Counted from the stretch's first letter, positions 1 to 7,815 are shown. The stretch: DNA of 64,000 nucleotides from SIG480 sp045595365 (GCA_045595365.1 JAZOAI010000027.1:1-64000); one strand, 5' to 3'. Program-made: numbers and translations. Notes: generated from the letters alone by a model not told the origin.

Positions 1-1
1 G

Positions 2-337
2 ACTTCGATTATCGGTTACCGTGCTGACGATTCTTACTTCTCCTTTGCAAGAGCATTTGTTAATAACGAAATTTCACTAAATCAATTGTCTTATGCTATG
101 CGACTTGGTAAACTTGGTGAACAGGTTGTATTGAAAAGCAAAAATGCATTTGATGAGATTAAATTTGTATCGTATGAAGTTTGCGACAACGCAATCTATT
201 ATGCAAAGCGAAAAGCAAGAGATGACGAAGCAAGAGAATCATTTAATGCTGAACTTGAAAAAGAAGATTTAGACGGACTTTATATGAGAGATATTATTCG
301 TGAGGAGGTAACCCCTGATGATGCACGCTTACGATGA
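2..337 (+). CDS. DUF3990 family protein, 3' part (5' end outside window)
   Basis: The reading frame is open from the window edge, so only the C-terminal 111 residues are present. The segment around IIGYRADDSYFSFARAF is the hallmark of DUF3990 proteins. As far as I recall, this family sits in the ADP-ribosyltransferase-like clan, but no catalytic role can be shown from the part seen here. The gene ends inside the start of the next gene (20 bp overlap), so the two are translationally coupled. Codons are AT-rich, like the rest of the element up to about 4250 and unlike the chromosome beyond. It may be the toxin-like half of a pair with the HTH gene downstream; that is inference. The family assignment is fairly sure. 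Confidence 0.75.
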   Translation, partial: TSIIGYRADDSYFSFARAFVNNEISLNQLSYAMRLGKLGEQVVLKSKNAFDEIKFVSYEVCDNAIYYAKRKARDDEARESFNAELEKEDLDGLYMRDIIREEVTPDDARLR

Positions 338-959
338 GCAGTATTTAGATGATGCAATGCGAAATCTTGGCGAAGCGGCAGATTATGCGGTCAATGCTTG
401 CAAGATGAATTTGCAAAAATTCTTTGATTTATTTGTTGCAACCAGATTTGCTGCACAGTTTGGAAATGGTGTGCCTAAAATCATTTCAGGATTATCAGGA
501 ACAGAGCTTGTTCACGAAATCATTACAAAAGCAGGGATTGAACAAGACCTACCGGAAGTGCAGACCGAATATGATTGTTCCCCTGAATATTGGTGTGGTT
601 GGATTGTAGCTTACTATCAATGGCATACAGGCAGAACATTTAAAGATATATTTCAGAATGTATCTGCAAAAGAAATAGAAAAGCTATATTCAACACTTCA
701 CGAAGCGTCAGAAGATAAGTTTGTTGATGTGGTTAATTCAATAATTGAAAGGAAAACTACCACAACAAGATTGCAAGAACTTCGAAAAAACATCGGTTAT
801 TCTCAAAGAGAACTTGCAGAGAAATCGGGAGTAAATTTGAGAACTTTGCAACAGTACGAACTGAAAGCAAAGGATATAAATAAAGCAGCAACAGCCACTC
901 TTCTTGCACTTTCAAAAACACTTGGATGTAAGATTGAGGATTTGTTGGAAAATATGTAA
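318..959 (+). CDS. XRE-type helix-turn-helix protein with unknown N-terminal domain
   Basis: A 213-aa protein. Residues from about 150 to the C-terminus form a Cro/C1-type helix-turn-helix (LQELRKNIGYSQRELAEKSG, then a recognition helix and a tail typical of small XRE repressors). The first 145 residues are a separate domain with no assigned function that I recognise; it contains a Trp/Tyr-rich patch near residues 92-105. GGAGG at 303-307 serves the adjacent ATG codons at 318 and 321, and the start overlaps the DUF3990 gene. The overlap suggests one transcript. The HTH half probably binds DNA and may control this pair or the element; this could be a toxin-antitoxin-like unit, unproven. Confidence 0.7.
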   Translation: MMHAYDEQYLDDAMRNLGEAADYAVNACKMNLQKFFDLFVATRFAAQFGNGVPKIISGLSGTELVHEIITKAGIEQDLPEVQTEYDCSPEYWCGWIVAYYQWHTGRTFKDIFQNVSAKEIEKLYSTLHEASEDKFVDVVNSIIERKTTTTRLQELRKNIGYSQRELAEKSGVNLRTLQQYELKAKDINKAATATLLALSKTLGCKIEDLLENM

Positions 960-1001
960 CGGATATCGCATAACATTTGTGTTTTTTTTGGAGGAATAAC
1001 A

Positions 1002-2405
1002 TTGGATATAATTAAATTCAATTTCGATAGTGTTAAGGCAAGAGAATTACGAAGAGCGATAAATGATCAAGAGAAGTTCTCTATAGAAAGAGTTGCCGAT
1101 GGTGCAAAGGGAACAAACGGAGCATATAATGCATGGAATAGATTGTGTGCAACAATGACAAGATTAGAAGACACCATAAGCTATGTTAATTGTATGGAGT
1201 TAGGCAAACTTGGGGATGGACAAGCTGCATTTGATTTTTATGAATTTATTAATTGTTCATATGTCATTATTGAATGTATAAAAGTAGTTGTTCAAGTTTT
1301 TGGGTTAGACAAAAACATTATAAAAAATATAGAGGACTCAACGGAGGTCTTTGGAACAAAATATAGTGAGAGTGGAAGTGATTCAAAGTTTTTTGAATAT
1401 ATTCGCTCGCTATGTGGAGTGCACCCACTTTGCACAAGTTATCAAAAAGATTATTTAAATGGGAGTGCATTTCATTGTTGCCCATTTGTAGCTTGGACGG
1501 ATCGTGGTTACGTGAGTTCAAGAAAACATAACGGAGCAGATTTGATTGCAAATGTTTATACAACAAAAAGCGATATTTCTATTGATATTGAACTTTATGT
1601 AAATGAATTTGAAACATATTTAAATAAATGGATAGAATGCATTCCGAACGTAATCGAAGCTAAAAACAAATATGTTGATGATAAACATAATGTATTTAGA
1701 AAGGAGCGAATGAAAAACTTATCTGATTTTAGAAATAATTATGTTGAATACATATCATATTTAAAAGAGGAATATATCAAAAGACTTGATGATGCAAATG
1801 AATATATTCTAGATGAGTTTATTGAAATTTTCAAAATAAAACTTTCAAATAATGATAATCAGCGTAAATTAGATAAATATAAAAATGCAATATTGTATTC
1901 TTTAGGTTTTTTACATAGCAGTTTACAAACGATGACATTTGTTGGTTTTGAAAATACTGGCATAAAATATCCGGATAATTTTATAGAAACAGAACTTTAT
2001 ATTGAATTAGCATCGCCTACTCTCTATAATGGAGAGTTTGCAAAATGTTCATATGAAATAGGAAAAGCATATAATTTATCATCAAATGGTAGTAGTAATG
2101 CATTTGATAAACACTATGCAAGAAGTTTATTGGAAAAACCAAAAGAATTAATTAACCAATACATACTTTTTACTAATCAAGAGTCAAATGAAGAGGTGTA
2201 TGTGCTGATTAAAGTTGCGTTATATCTTGAATCGCTAACAAGAAAAAGTATACTAAACAAGAATATTCCTAATGAAGAACAATATAGAGAAATTCTTTTG
2301 ACAGAAACAGAAGTTGAGGAATTACATCAGGAAGAACCTGAAAAAGAAATCGAGACAATAGACTTAAGTATATTCAATGATATAATTAAAGAATACGGCG
2401 GCTGA
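1002..2405 (+). CDS. Hypothetical protein, 467 aa, element cargo
   Basis: The start is TTG at 1002 with GGAGG at 990-994. I do not recognise the family. The protein has no signal peptide and no clear membrane segment. A Cys/His-bearing region lies near residues 138-160 (CGVHPLC, then FHCCPF), and a Lys/Glu-rich helical, probably coiled-coil stretch lies around residues 205-290. The C-terminal 50 residues are strongly acidic. Codons are very AT-rich. The gene is followed directly by a good terminator. Its position between an HTH gene and the recombinase makes it accessory cargo; a defence or phage-related role is possible, but nothing in the sequence shows it. Confidence 0.6.
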   Translation: MDIIKFNFDSVKARELRRAINDQEKFSIERVADGAKGTNGAYNAWNRLCATMTRLEDTISYVNCMELGKLGDGQAAFDFYEFINCSYVIIECIKVVVQVFGLDKNIIKNIEDSTEVFGTKYSESGSDSKFFEYIRSLCGVHPLCTSYQKDYLNGSAFHCCPFVAWTDRGYVSSRKHNGADLIANVYTTKSDISIDIELYVNEFETYLNKWIECIPNVIEAKNKYVDDKHNVFRKERMKNLSDFRNNYVEYISYLKEEYIKRLDDANEYILDEFIEIFKIKLSNNDNQRKLDKYKNAILYSLGFLHSSLQTMTFVGFENTGIKYPDNFIETELYIELASPTLYNGEFAKCSYEIGKAYNLSSNGSSNAFDKHYARSLLEKPKELINQYILFTNQESNEEVYVLIKVALYLESLTRKSILNKNIPNEEQYREILLTETEVEELHQEEPEKEIETIDLSIFNDIIKEYGG

Positions 2406-2432
2406 CGAAAGTCAGTCGCTTTTGCATTTTAA

Positions 2433-2459
2433 ACGATCGGTTATGCCGGTCGTTTTTTT
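2433..2459 (+). terminator. Rho-independent terminator after the 467-aa gene
   Basis: An 8-bp stem (ACGATCGG with CCGGTCGT, one G-U pair) and short loop are followed by seven or eight T residues. It closes the cargo transcription unit before the 55-aa ORF and recombinase. Confidence 0.8.
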
Positions 2460-2531
2460 GTGCTCAAAAGCCAGTTTGTACATTGTTATTTAAGTGAAAA
2501 GTAAAACATAAAATTATGAGAGGTGGTATTA

Positions 2532-2699
2532 ATGAATGAATTTGTGGTTGAACTCTTCGTAGCGAGCGATGATAAGCAAGATATAATGCTCTCAAGCTTA
2601 AATGAAGATGAAATGGAACAATGGAAAAAAGATATGGAGGCACGAGCGTTGAGCGAATACCATAACCAAAAAATTAAAATTAAGAGCAAAAAAATTTGA
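2532..2699 (+). CDS. Small protein, 55 aa, next to the recombinase
   Basis: This short ORF starts with ATG at 2532, preceded by a good ribosome site (GAGAGGTGG at about 2518-2526), and ends with TGA at 2697-2699. The product is charged: an acidic first half (SLNEDEMEQWKKDMEARAL) and a Lys-rich tail. I do not recognise a family. It sits between a terminator and the serine recombinase, with which it probably shares a transcript. Small charged proteins next to large serine recombinases are sometimes recombination directionality factors; that is a guess from position only. Confidence 0.5.
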   Translation: MNEFVVELFVASDDKQDIMLSSLNEDEMEQWKKDMEARALSEYHNQKIKIKSKKI

Positions 2700-2775
2700 T
2701 TTCAAAAAGCGGCATTGATACAATAATCGTATAGAATAAATAGTTGCCGTTTTTCAGGGAAGGAGGTTAAACAAA

Positions 2776-4224
2776 ATGAAAGTGGCGGCAGCTTACATAC
2801 GAGTTTCTACTGATGATCAGCTTGAGTACAGTCCTGACAGTCAGTTGGAAAAAATAAAACTCTATGCGGAAAAAAATCAAATTTTATTGCCTGAAGAATT
2901 TATATTTGTAGATGAAGGCATCAGCGGAAGAAAAACAAAAAACAGACCTGCATTTAACGAAATGATAGGTTTGGCAAAATGCAATCCGAAACCATTTGAC
3001 GTTATATTAGTTTGGAAATTCAGTCGATTTGCACGAAATCGTGAAGATAGCATTGTTTATAAATCTATGCTCAGAAAAGAGCGTAATATTGATGTTGTTT
3101 CAGTTAGTGAGGATATAGGAGATGACAAATTATCTATCCTTATAGAAGCTATTATCGAAGCAATGGACGAATTTTACAGTATTAACCTTGCCGAAGAAGT
3201 AAAACGAGGAATGACAGAAAAAGCAAAAAGAGGCGGTGTTCTTTCTATTCCCGGATTTGGTTATAAGGTTGAAAATGGTGAATATGTGATTGTTCCTGAA
3301 GAAGCAGAGATTATACGTAAAGTGTTTAATGACTATCTGAACAAAAAGGGATTTTTAACAATTGCAAAAGAACTGAATGCTATGGGAATAAAAACACATC
3401 GGAACTGTAAGATTGAGAACAGAACCATAGACTATTGGCTTCATAATATGTTGTACATAGGAAAAATCTGTTGGAGTCCAAACGGTAAACGCTCAAGAAA
3501 CTATAATTTGGAAGATATGATTATCAGCGATGGACATCACGAACCTATTATAGATATGGAAACATGGGATAAGACACAGGAAAGATTGGTTAAGCAAAAA
3601 GAAAAGTATGGTAAGTATTATAATTCTGATCGTAAAGATTTATCTCACTGGTTAACCGGAATATTAAGATGTGAGAAATGCGGAAAAGTATTGTCTTATC
3701 AGGGCGGATACTTCGGTTGTTCAGAGCGAAGCAGAGGAAAATGCGACGGAGTTGGATATATAAAAGCAGAAAAAATAGCTAATATCATTCTTAATATTTT
3801 ATGCGAAATAGAACTACCAAATGTTGAACTGGAATTTGCTGATCCTAATTCTGTTAAGGAAGTAAATATCAACGATGACAGCAGGATAGTATCTGCACAA
3901 ATTCAAAGACTTGAAATTCGTCTGGAACGAGTAAAGCTTGCTTATGAAGATGGTGTAGATACTCTTGAAGAGTACAAAGCAAAGAAAAAAGCTATCACGG
4001 ATGAAATTGATAAGCTGAAAGAGATGCTTGAACAAACTCAAGAAGAAAACCCAAAAGAAGAAGTTAAGCTAAACAAAAAAGAGCTTCGCAGATTGACTGA
4101 AGTTTTGAAAGATGATGATGTAAGTAATATGGAAAAGAACAATATGGCAAGGACAATTTTTAAAGAAATTATAAAAGGCGGAGATGGCGGAAAACGGCTT
4201 AAATGCGTGTTTTGGCGGCATTAG
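2776..4224 (+). CDS. Large serine recombinase (site-specific integrase/excisionase)
   Basis: A 482-aa protein with the full large-serine-recombinase layout: resolvase catalytic domain at residues 1-150 with nucleophile Ser11 (YIRVSTDDQ) and the conserved Arg cluster KFSRFARNRED (81-91); recombinase domain at about 155-270; zinc ribbon with Cys299, Cys302, Cys315 and Cys323; and a coiled coil at about 370-430. GGAAGGAGG precedes the ATG. The enzyme would cut and rejoin attachment sites to integrate or excise the element. Its 3' end lies about 25-35 bp from the junction with cotJC, the usual position for such a gene relative to its own attachment site. No key residue is missing, so it is probably active. 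Confidence 0.95.
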   Translation: MKVAAAYIRVSTDDQLEYSPDSQLEKIKLYAEKNQILLPEEFIFVDEGISGRKTKNRPAFNEMIGLAKCNPKPFDVILVWKFSRFARNREDSIVYKSMLRKERNIDVVSVSEDIGDDKLSILIEAIIEAMDEFYSINLAEEVKRGMTEKAKRGGVLSIPGFGYKVENGEYVIVPEEAEIIRKVFNDYLNKKGFLTIAKELNAMGIKTHRNCKIENRTIDYWLHNMLYIGKICWSPNGKRSRNYNLEDMIISDGHHEPIIDMETWDKTQERLVKQKEKYGKYYNSDRKDLSHWLTGILRCEKCGKVLSYQGGYFGCSERSRGKCDGVGYIKAEKIANIILNILCEIELPNVELEFADPNSVKEVNINDDSRIVSAQIQRLEIRLERVKLAYEDGVDTLEEYKAKKKAITDEIDKLKEMLEQTQEENPKEEVKLNKKELRRLTEVLKDDDVSNMEKNNMARTIFKEIIKGGDGGKRLKCVFWRH

Positions 4225-4345
4225 CTAGGCTACTCAAACATTTGCAGTACGCTCCACCAAGCTGGGTGATGATTATTTTTGCAGCTGCAGGATTCGGTTT
4301 TTTGATTTTTACAGGATACTGTAACTTTTTCTCATATATCCACAT
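4199..4345 (-). pseudogene. cotJC: cotJC 5' fragment, interrupted by the integrated element
   Basis: On the minus strand, directly after cotJB, an ATG at 4345 with a GGAGGGGGAG ribosome site opens a frame beginning MWIYEKKLQYPVKIK, the conserved N-terminus of CotJC, the manganese-catalase-like spore coat protein (about 190 aa in Bacillus). Family similarity stops after about 31 codons at the junction near 4250. The frame then runs 17 codons into element DNA, overlapping the recombinase 3' end, and stops at 4199. Either the gene is dead, or, as with sigK/skin, the element is excised in the mother cell and the gene restored. The start and ribosome site are intact. Confidence 0.85.
4245..4258. 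other. Element-chromosome junction (attachment site half) inside cotJC
   Basis: Reading leftwards on the minus strand, the cotJC frame matches the CotJC family through the ITQLGG motif (codons 26-31), then diverges at once into sequence unlike CotJC that runs to a stop at 4199. The switch falls at about 4250-4255. The chromosome lies to the right and AT-rich element DNA to the left. The other attachment half and the rest of cotJC must be beyond the left edge of the window. The exact crossover dinucleotide cannot be fixed without the other end. Confidence 0.7.
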
Positions 4346-4348
4346 ACT

Positions 4349-4639
4349 TTAATTCTCCCCCTCCCAAGGCCACGGTCCTGATACCCAGTCCCATCTATTC
4401 TCATTTTTGTTGCCGTGCATCGTTATGGGGCCGATATTTGCCTCATGTTCTGCAATAAGCTTTTCCCTCTCGTTCTGAAGCTTTGAATAATATTTGAGCG
4501 CTTTTAAGTTGTTAGGGTGAGTATCTAAAAACAGAACCGTTTCAAATATTGCGAAATCATATTCTCTTATTTTTCGCATCAGATGGCTTTTTTGTGATGA
4601 ATAATTTGCGTTTCTGCTCATATTGGAATTTGTTCTCAT
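4349..4639 (-). CDS. cotJB: Spore coat protein CotJB
   Basis: A 96-aa protein of the CotJB family. Recognisable features are the FLDTHPNNLKAL segment, the GPITMHGN turn and the C-terminal WDWVSGPWPWEGEN. It is assembled into the inner spore coat with CotJA and CotJC. The start chosen (4639) forms an ATGA overlap with the cotJA stop and lies 10 nt from GGGGAGG; an ATG two codons upstream (4645) is an alternative. Its 3' end carries the ribosome site for cotJC. The gene looks intact, unlike its downstream partner. Confidence 0.88.
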   Translation of the reverse strand: MRTNSNMSRNANYSSQKSHLMRKIREYDFAIFETVLFLDTHPNNLKALKYYSKLQNEREKLIAEHEANIGPITMHGNKNENRWDWVSGPWPWEGEN

Positions 4640-4848
4640 CCCCATACATCCTCCCCGAAAAAAGGTTTGTCAAGATCCGGAAATTGCGTACCGCGGGAAA
4701 GCGCCTCGTGAGGCTCTTTGACATCTCTCCACATCTGCATGGGAGAATATATCATACCGACTACCATTTCGCCGCAGGTGAGCTCGCCGATATTCTCATC
4801 ATGGCAACTCTCATGCTCATAATGCGGTTTCATATATGGATTCTCCAT
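4636..4848 (-). CDS. cotJA: Spore coat associated protein CotJA-like
   Basis: A 70-aa protein with the CotJA-type core GMIYSPMQMWRDVKEPHEAL and a Gly/Pro-acidic tail FPDLDKPFFGED. It is first in the cotJA-cotJB-cotJC order, with AAAGGAG 12 nt ahead of its ATG. The family is made in the mother cell early in sporulation (sigma-E in Bacillus) and helps form a catalase-containing coat layer. A CATACATA box about 57 bp upstream fits a sigma-E -10 element. Confidence 0.85.
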   Translation of the reverse strand: MENPYMKPHYEHESCHDENIGELTCGEMVVGMIYSPMQMWRDVKEPHEALSRGTQFPDLDKPFFGEDVWG

Positions 4849-4904
4849 AGATTACCCGAGTCTCCTTTTATAGATTTTAAGGATTTTTTCCTTACAGCTT
4901 ATCC

Positions 4905-4934
4905 TATGTATGTTATCGAAAACTTGTTAATAAA
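4905..4934 (-). promoter_or_regulatory. Candidate sigma-E promoter of cotJ
   Basis: The minus strand has CATACATA (4912-4905), close to the sigma-E -10 consensus CATACANT, and a weak -35 (TTTATTAA) 14 bp upstream. Family knowledge that cotJ is sigma-E dependent in Bacillus supports it; the -35 match is poor. Confidence 0.4.
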
Positions 4935-4971
4935 AAAAGAAATATAGCAGGGGATCTCTCCTCTGCTATAT
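4932..4971 (-). terminator. Terminator of the P-type ATPase gene
   Basis: A stem of ATATAGCAG with CTGCTATAT, read on the minus strand, is followed by TTTCTTTTTTT. It lies 5 bp after the ATPase stop and separates it from cotJ. Confidence 0.85.
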
Positions 4972-4976
4972 GCGGA

Positions 4977-7637
4977 CTATTTCTTTTTTGAAATTCTGAT
5001 AAACAGCTTGATTATCTCCTGAATCGGCATAATTGCGAGAGACAGCGCGATTGCGACTCCGTATTCCTGCACATCAAGCCGGGCAAGTTCAAATGCATTG
5101 GCGAGTACCGGAACTTCTATAACAAGAGTAACAAGAAGGAACGAGAGAACCGCCGCACCCCAGAGCCATAAGTTCTGACTCTTCATTTTAAAGATTGAGC
5201 CTCGTAGCGAGCGAAGATTGAAGGAGTGGACAATCTCCCCTATCGCAAGAGTCAAAAACGCCATTGAGGTGCCGAGCGTATCTGCATCATACGGCAACGT
5301 GCCGAACTTTGCAATATGGTCGGGATAGAGAATATCGTGACCTATGAAGTAAGATGCAAGAGTTATTGCTGTGACAATGACTCCCTGATACACAACGGCA
5401 GCTCCCACGCCCCCGGAGAAGATTCCCTCGCTTGTCTTTCTAGGCTCTCTCGACATTATATCTCGCTCTGCTTTTTCCATACCGAGAGCAAGCGCGGGCA
5501 GACAGTCTGTTACAAGATTTATCCATAGAAGATGAACAGGCTTAAAGAGTGTAAAGCCAAAAAGCGTTGCAAAGAAAATCGACAGCACCTCGGAAAGGTT
5601 TGACGCGAGAAGAAACTGAATACATTTTCTTATGTTATCGTATATTCTTCTTCCTTCGCCTACCGCAGAAACGATTGTTGCAAAGTTGTCATCCGCGAGA
5701 ACCATATCCGCAACATTCTTTGTGACATCCGTTCCGGTTATTCCCATACCCACGCCAATGTCGGCATTTTTTATTGACGGAGCATCGTTTACGCCATCGC
5801 CCGTCATCGCCGTAATCTTGCCGAGCTTCTGCCACGCTTTTACGATTCTCGTTTTATGCTCGGGCTGAACTCTCGCATATACGGAGAAATTCTGAACGAT
5901 TCTCTCAAACTCCTCTTCTGACAGTTTGGAAAGCTCAGCCCCCGTCATCGCTTCACTCGCATCTTTTATAATCTGAAGCTCTCGTGCAATCGCAACAGCC
6001 GTATCTTTATGGTCTCCCGTTATCATTATGGGGCGTACTCCCGCTCGGCGACATTCTTCAATCGCGGATTTGACTTCATCTCGAACGGGGTCAATCATTC
6101 CAACAAGCCCTATAAAGCAAAGGTCATTCTCAAGGTTTTCAGCATCATAACTATCAGGCACGGAGCTGTATTTTCTTTCCGCCGCGGCAAGAACGCGAAG
6201 AGCGCGGTCTGCCATATTTTTATTGTTTGTAAGTATATTCTCCTTTACACCTTCTGTCAAATCAACAATCTTGCCGTCTACATACGCGCTCTTGCAACAC
6301 TTCAGGATTTCATCGGGCGCGCCCTTTGTAAACTGGACAATGCCGTTATCAGCTTTGAAAACGACTGACATCATCTTGCGTTCAGAGGAAAACGGAGCTT
6401 CACCGATTCGCGTATATTCCTTTACCATCTCGTTTTTATCAAGCCCGAGCGTGTATGCATAATCTATCAGCGCACATTCTGTCGGCTCACCTTGAGCGCT
6501 TTTTGTTTCAGGGTCAAGCTCGGCATCGGAGGCAAGTGCCATCGCTTTTGCGAGTTGCGTCTCGTCTGTGCAGAAGTTTTCGACAACCGTCATCTTATTC
6601 TGCGTGAGTGTTCCTGTCTTATCGGAGCAGATTATCTGCGTGCAGCCGAGAGTCTCAACCGCGGTAAGTTTTCTTATAATCGCGTTTTGGCGGGACATAT
6701 TCGTTACGCCTATTGAGAGAACGATTGTGACAACGGTTGCAAGCCCTTCGGGAATTGCCGCAACAGCGAGAGAAATTGCAATCATAAACGTATCGAGAAA
6801 GGTTTCAAGCACGAACGTTCCTTCAGAGATAACTGAGCGGATAATGTTTATTCCGAAAATTACAACAGATATAGCTATGACAAGCTTTGTCAGAACCCTT
6901 GAAAGCTCAGAAAGCTTCATCTGAAGAGGGGTTTTTCCGTCTTTTGCCTGAGTCAGAGCATCTGCGATTTTACCCATTTCGGTATCCATCCCCGTTGCCG
7001 TAACCACCGCTTTACCGCGCCCATAAACGACAGAGCTGCCTGAGAAAACCATATTTTTTCTGTCTCCGAGCGAAACCTCGCCGCCCGAGAGAGCCTCTAT
7101 GCCCTTTGTGACGGGGACCGACTCTCCTGTGAGCGCGGCTTCTTCGATCTTAAGGCTTGCACATTCGATAAGCCTCGCATCTGCGGGGACTGCATCTCCC
7201 GCTTCAAGAATAATAATGTCGCCGACAACAAGCTCTTCACTCGGGATTATCATATAATGGCCGCCACGGATTACTTTTGACGTCGCGGCGGACATCTCCT
7301 GAAGCGCGGCGATTGATTTTTCAGCCTTGCTCTCCTGAACAACACCGAGGACTGCGTTGATAATTACAACCGCCATAATAATTATGACATCTGCCGGGAA
7401 CTCATTTTCATAAACCGCCATTATTCCGGCAATCGCCGCGGCAATTATGAGAATGATTGTCATAGGCTCGGCAAGCTGCTTTAAAAAACGTTTTATTATG
7501 CCATCTCCCTTTTCTTCTCTGAGCTTGTTTCTTCCGTTTTTCAAGAGCCGCCGCGCAGCTTCTTTTCCGGAAAGCCCGTTTTCGGAAACCGAAAGCTCTT
7601 TCATTACCTCGCCATAATCCTTAACATATTCTTTCAT
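4977..7637 (-). CDS. P2-type cation-transporting ATPase (Ca2+/Mn2+ class), riboswitch-controlled
   Basis: An 886-aa membrane pump. Visible parts are the N-terminal cation-ATPase domain (1-70), the actuator loop with TGES (170-173), the M4 site PEGLA (296-300, usually PEGLP), the phosphorylated Asp339 in DKTGTLTQNKM, MTGDGVNDAP in the hinge, and six C-terminal membrane helices. The family moves Ca2+ or Mn2+ out of the cytoplasm at the cost of ATP. By sequence alone it would be called a PMCA/SERCA-like calcium pump. However, the leader upstream looks like a yybP-ykoY Mn2+ riboswitch, which argues for a manganese-efflux role. It is a single-gene unit with a terminator at its end. Confidence 0.92.
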   Translation of the reverse strand: MKEYVKDYGEVMKELSVSENGLSGKEAARRLLKNGRNKLREEKGDGIIKRFLKQLAEPMTIILIIAAAIAGIMAVYENEFPADVIIIMAVVIINAVLGVVQESKAEKSIAALQEMSAATSKVIRGGHYMIIPSEELVVGDIIILEAGDAVPADARLIECASLKIEEAALTGESVPVTKGIEALSGGEVSLGDRKNMVFSGSSVVYGRGKAVVTATGMDTEMGKIADALTQAKDGKTPLQMKLSELSRVLTKLVIAISVVIFGINIIRSVISEGTFVLETFLDTFMIAISLAVAAIPEGLATVVTIVLSIGVTNMSRQNAIIRKLTAVETLGCTQIICSDKTGTLTQNKMTVVENFCTDETQLAKAMALASDAELDPETKSAQGEPTECALIDYAYTLGLDKNEMVKEYTRIGEAPFSSERKMMSVVFKADNGIVQFTKGAPDEILKCCKSAYVDGKIVDLTEGVKENILTNNKNMADRALRVLAAAERKYSSVPDSYDAENLENDLCFIGLVGMIDPVRDEVKSAIEECRRAGVRPIMITGDHKDTAVAIARELQIIKDASEAMTGAELSKLSEEEFERIVQNFSVYARVQPEHKTRIVKAWQKLGKITAMTGDGVNDAPSIKNADIGVGMGITGTDVTKNVADMVLADDNFATIVSAVGEGRRIYDNIRKCIQFLLASNLSEVLSIFFATLFGFTLFKPVHLLWINLVTDCLPALALGMEKAERDIMSREPRKTSEGIFSGGVGAAVVYQGVIVTAITLASYFIGHDILYPDHIAKFGTLPYDADTLGTSMAFLTLAIGEIVHSFNLRSLRGSIFKMKSQNLWLWGAAVLSFLLVTLVIEVPVLANAFELARLDVQEYGVAIALSLAIMPIQEIIKLFIRISKKK

Positions 7638-7670
7638 TTTTCCAACACCTCTCTATAAAATTATATACAT

Positions 7671-7709
7671 AAAAAAGAGACTTATTTGTAGAATCTACAA
7701 ATAAGTCTC
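7671..7709 (-). terminator. Riboswitch-associated terminator hairpin
   Basis: A perfect 14-bp stem (GAGACTTATTTGTA and its complement) with a 5-nt loop is followed by TTTTTT on the minus strand, 34 bp ahead of the ATPase start. Its 5' arm overlaps the 3' strand of the proposed aptamer closing helix, so ligand-bound and terminated folds exclude each other. Confidence 0.85.
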
Positions 7710-7790
7710 ATCGTTTCAAATAAAGCCAGAGCAATATGCCCGATTGTTGACTTCACTGCGCTTTCGCGCCGATTACTCCCTTGTTTGTTA
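7691..7790 (-). promoter_or_regulatory. yybP-ykoY-like manganese riboswitch
   Basis: The minus-strand leader has the family landmarks in order: ACAAACAAGGGAGTAAT (like GGGGAGUAGC), a GC hairpin (GGCGCGAAAGCGC), AAGTCAACA, then CTGGCTTTATTTGA and GATGAGACTTATTTG (like GCAAGACCUUU). The 5' ACAAACAAG can pair at 8 of 9 positions with CTTATTTGT in the terminator's 5' arm, giving the expected closing helix. Known members sense Mn2+ and turn on Mn2+ exporters; here binding should block termination. The assignment is from motif memory and should be tested with a covariance model. Confidence 0.75.
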
Positions 7791-7815
7791 TTTAAAATGT
7801 TGTTAAAAAGCTTTA

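Noticed and set aside
4205..4351. Open plus-strand frame continuing after the recombinase
   Set aside because: It is the antisense of the cotJC fragment; the recombinase stop at 4222-4224 is normal for the family.
4549..4947. 132-codon plus-strand frame opposite cotJA/cotJB
   Set aside because: Both minus-strand genes have clear family matches and ribosome sites.
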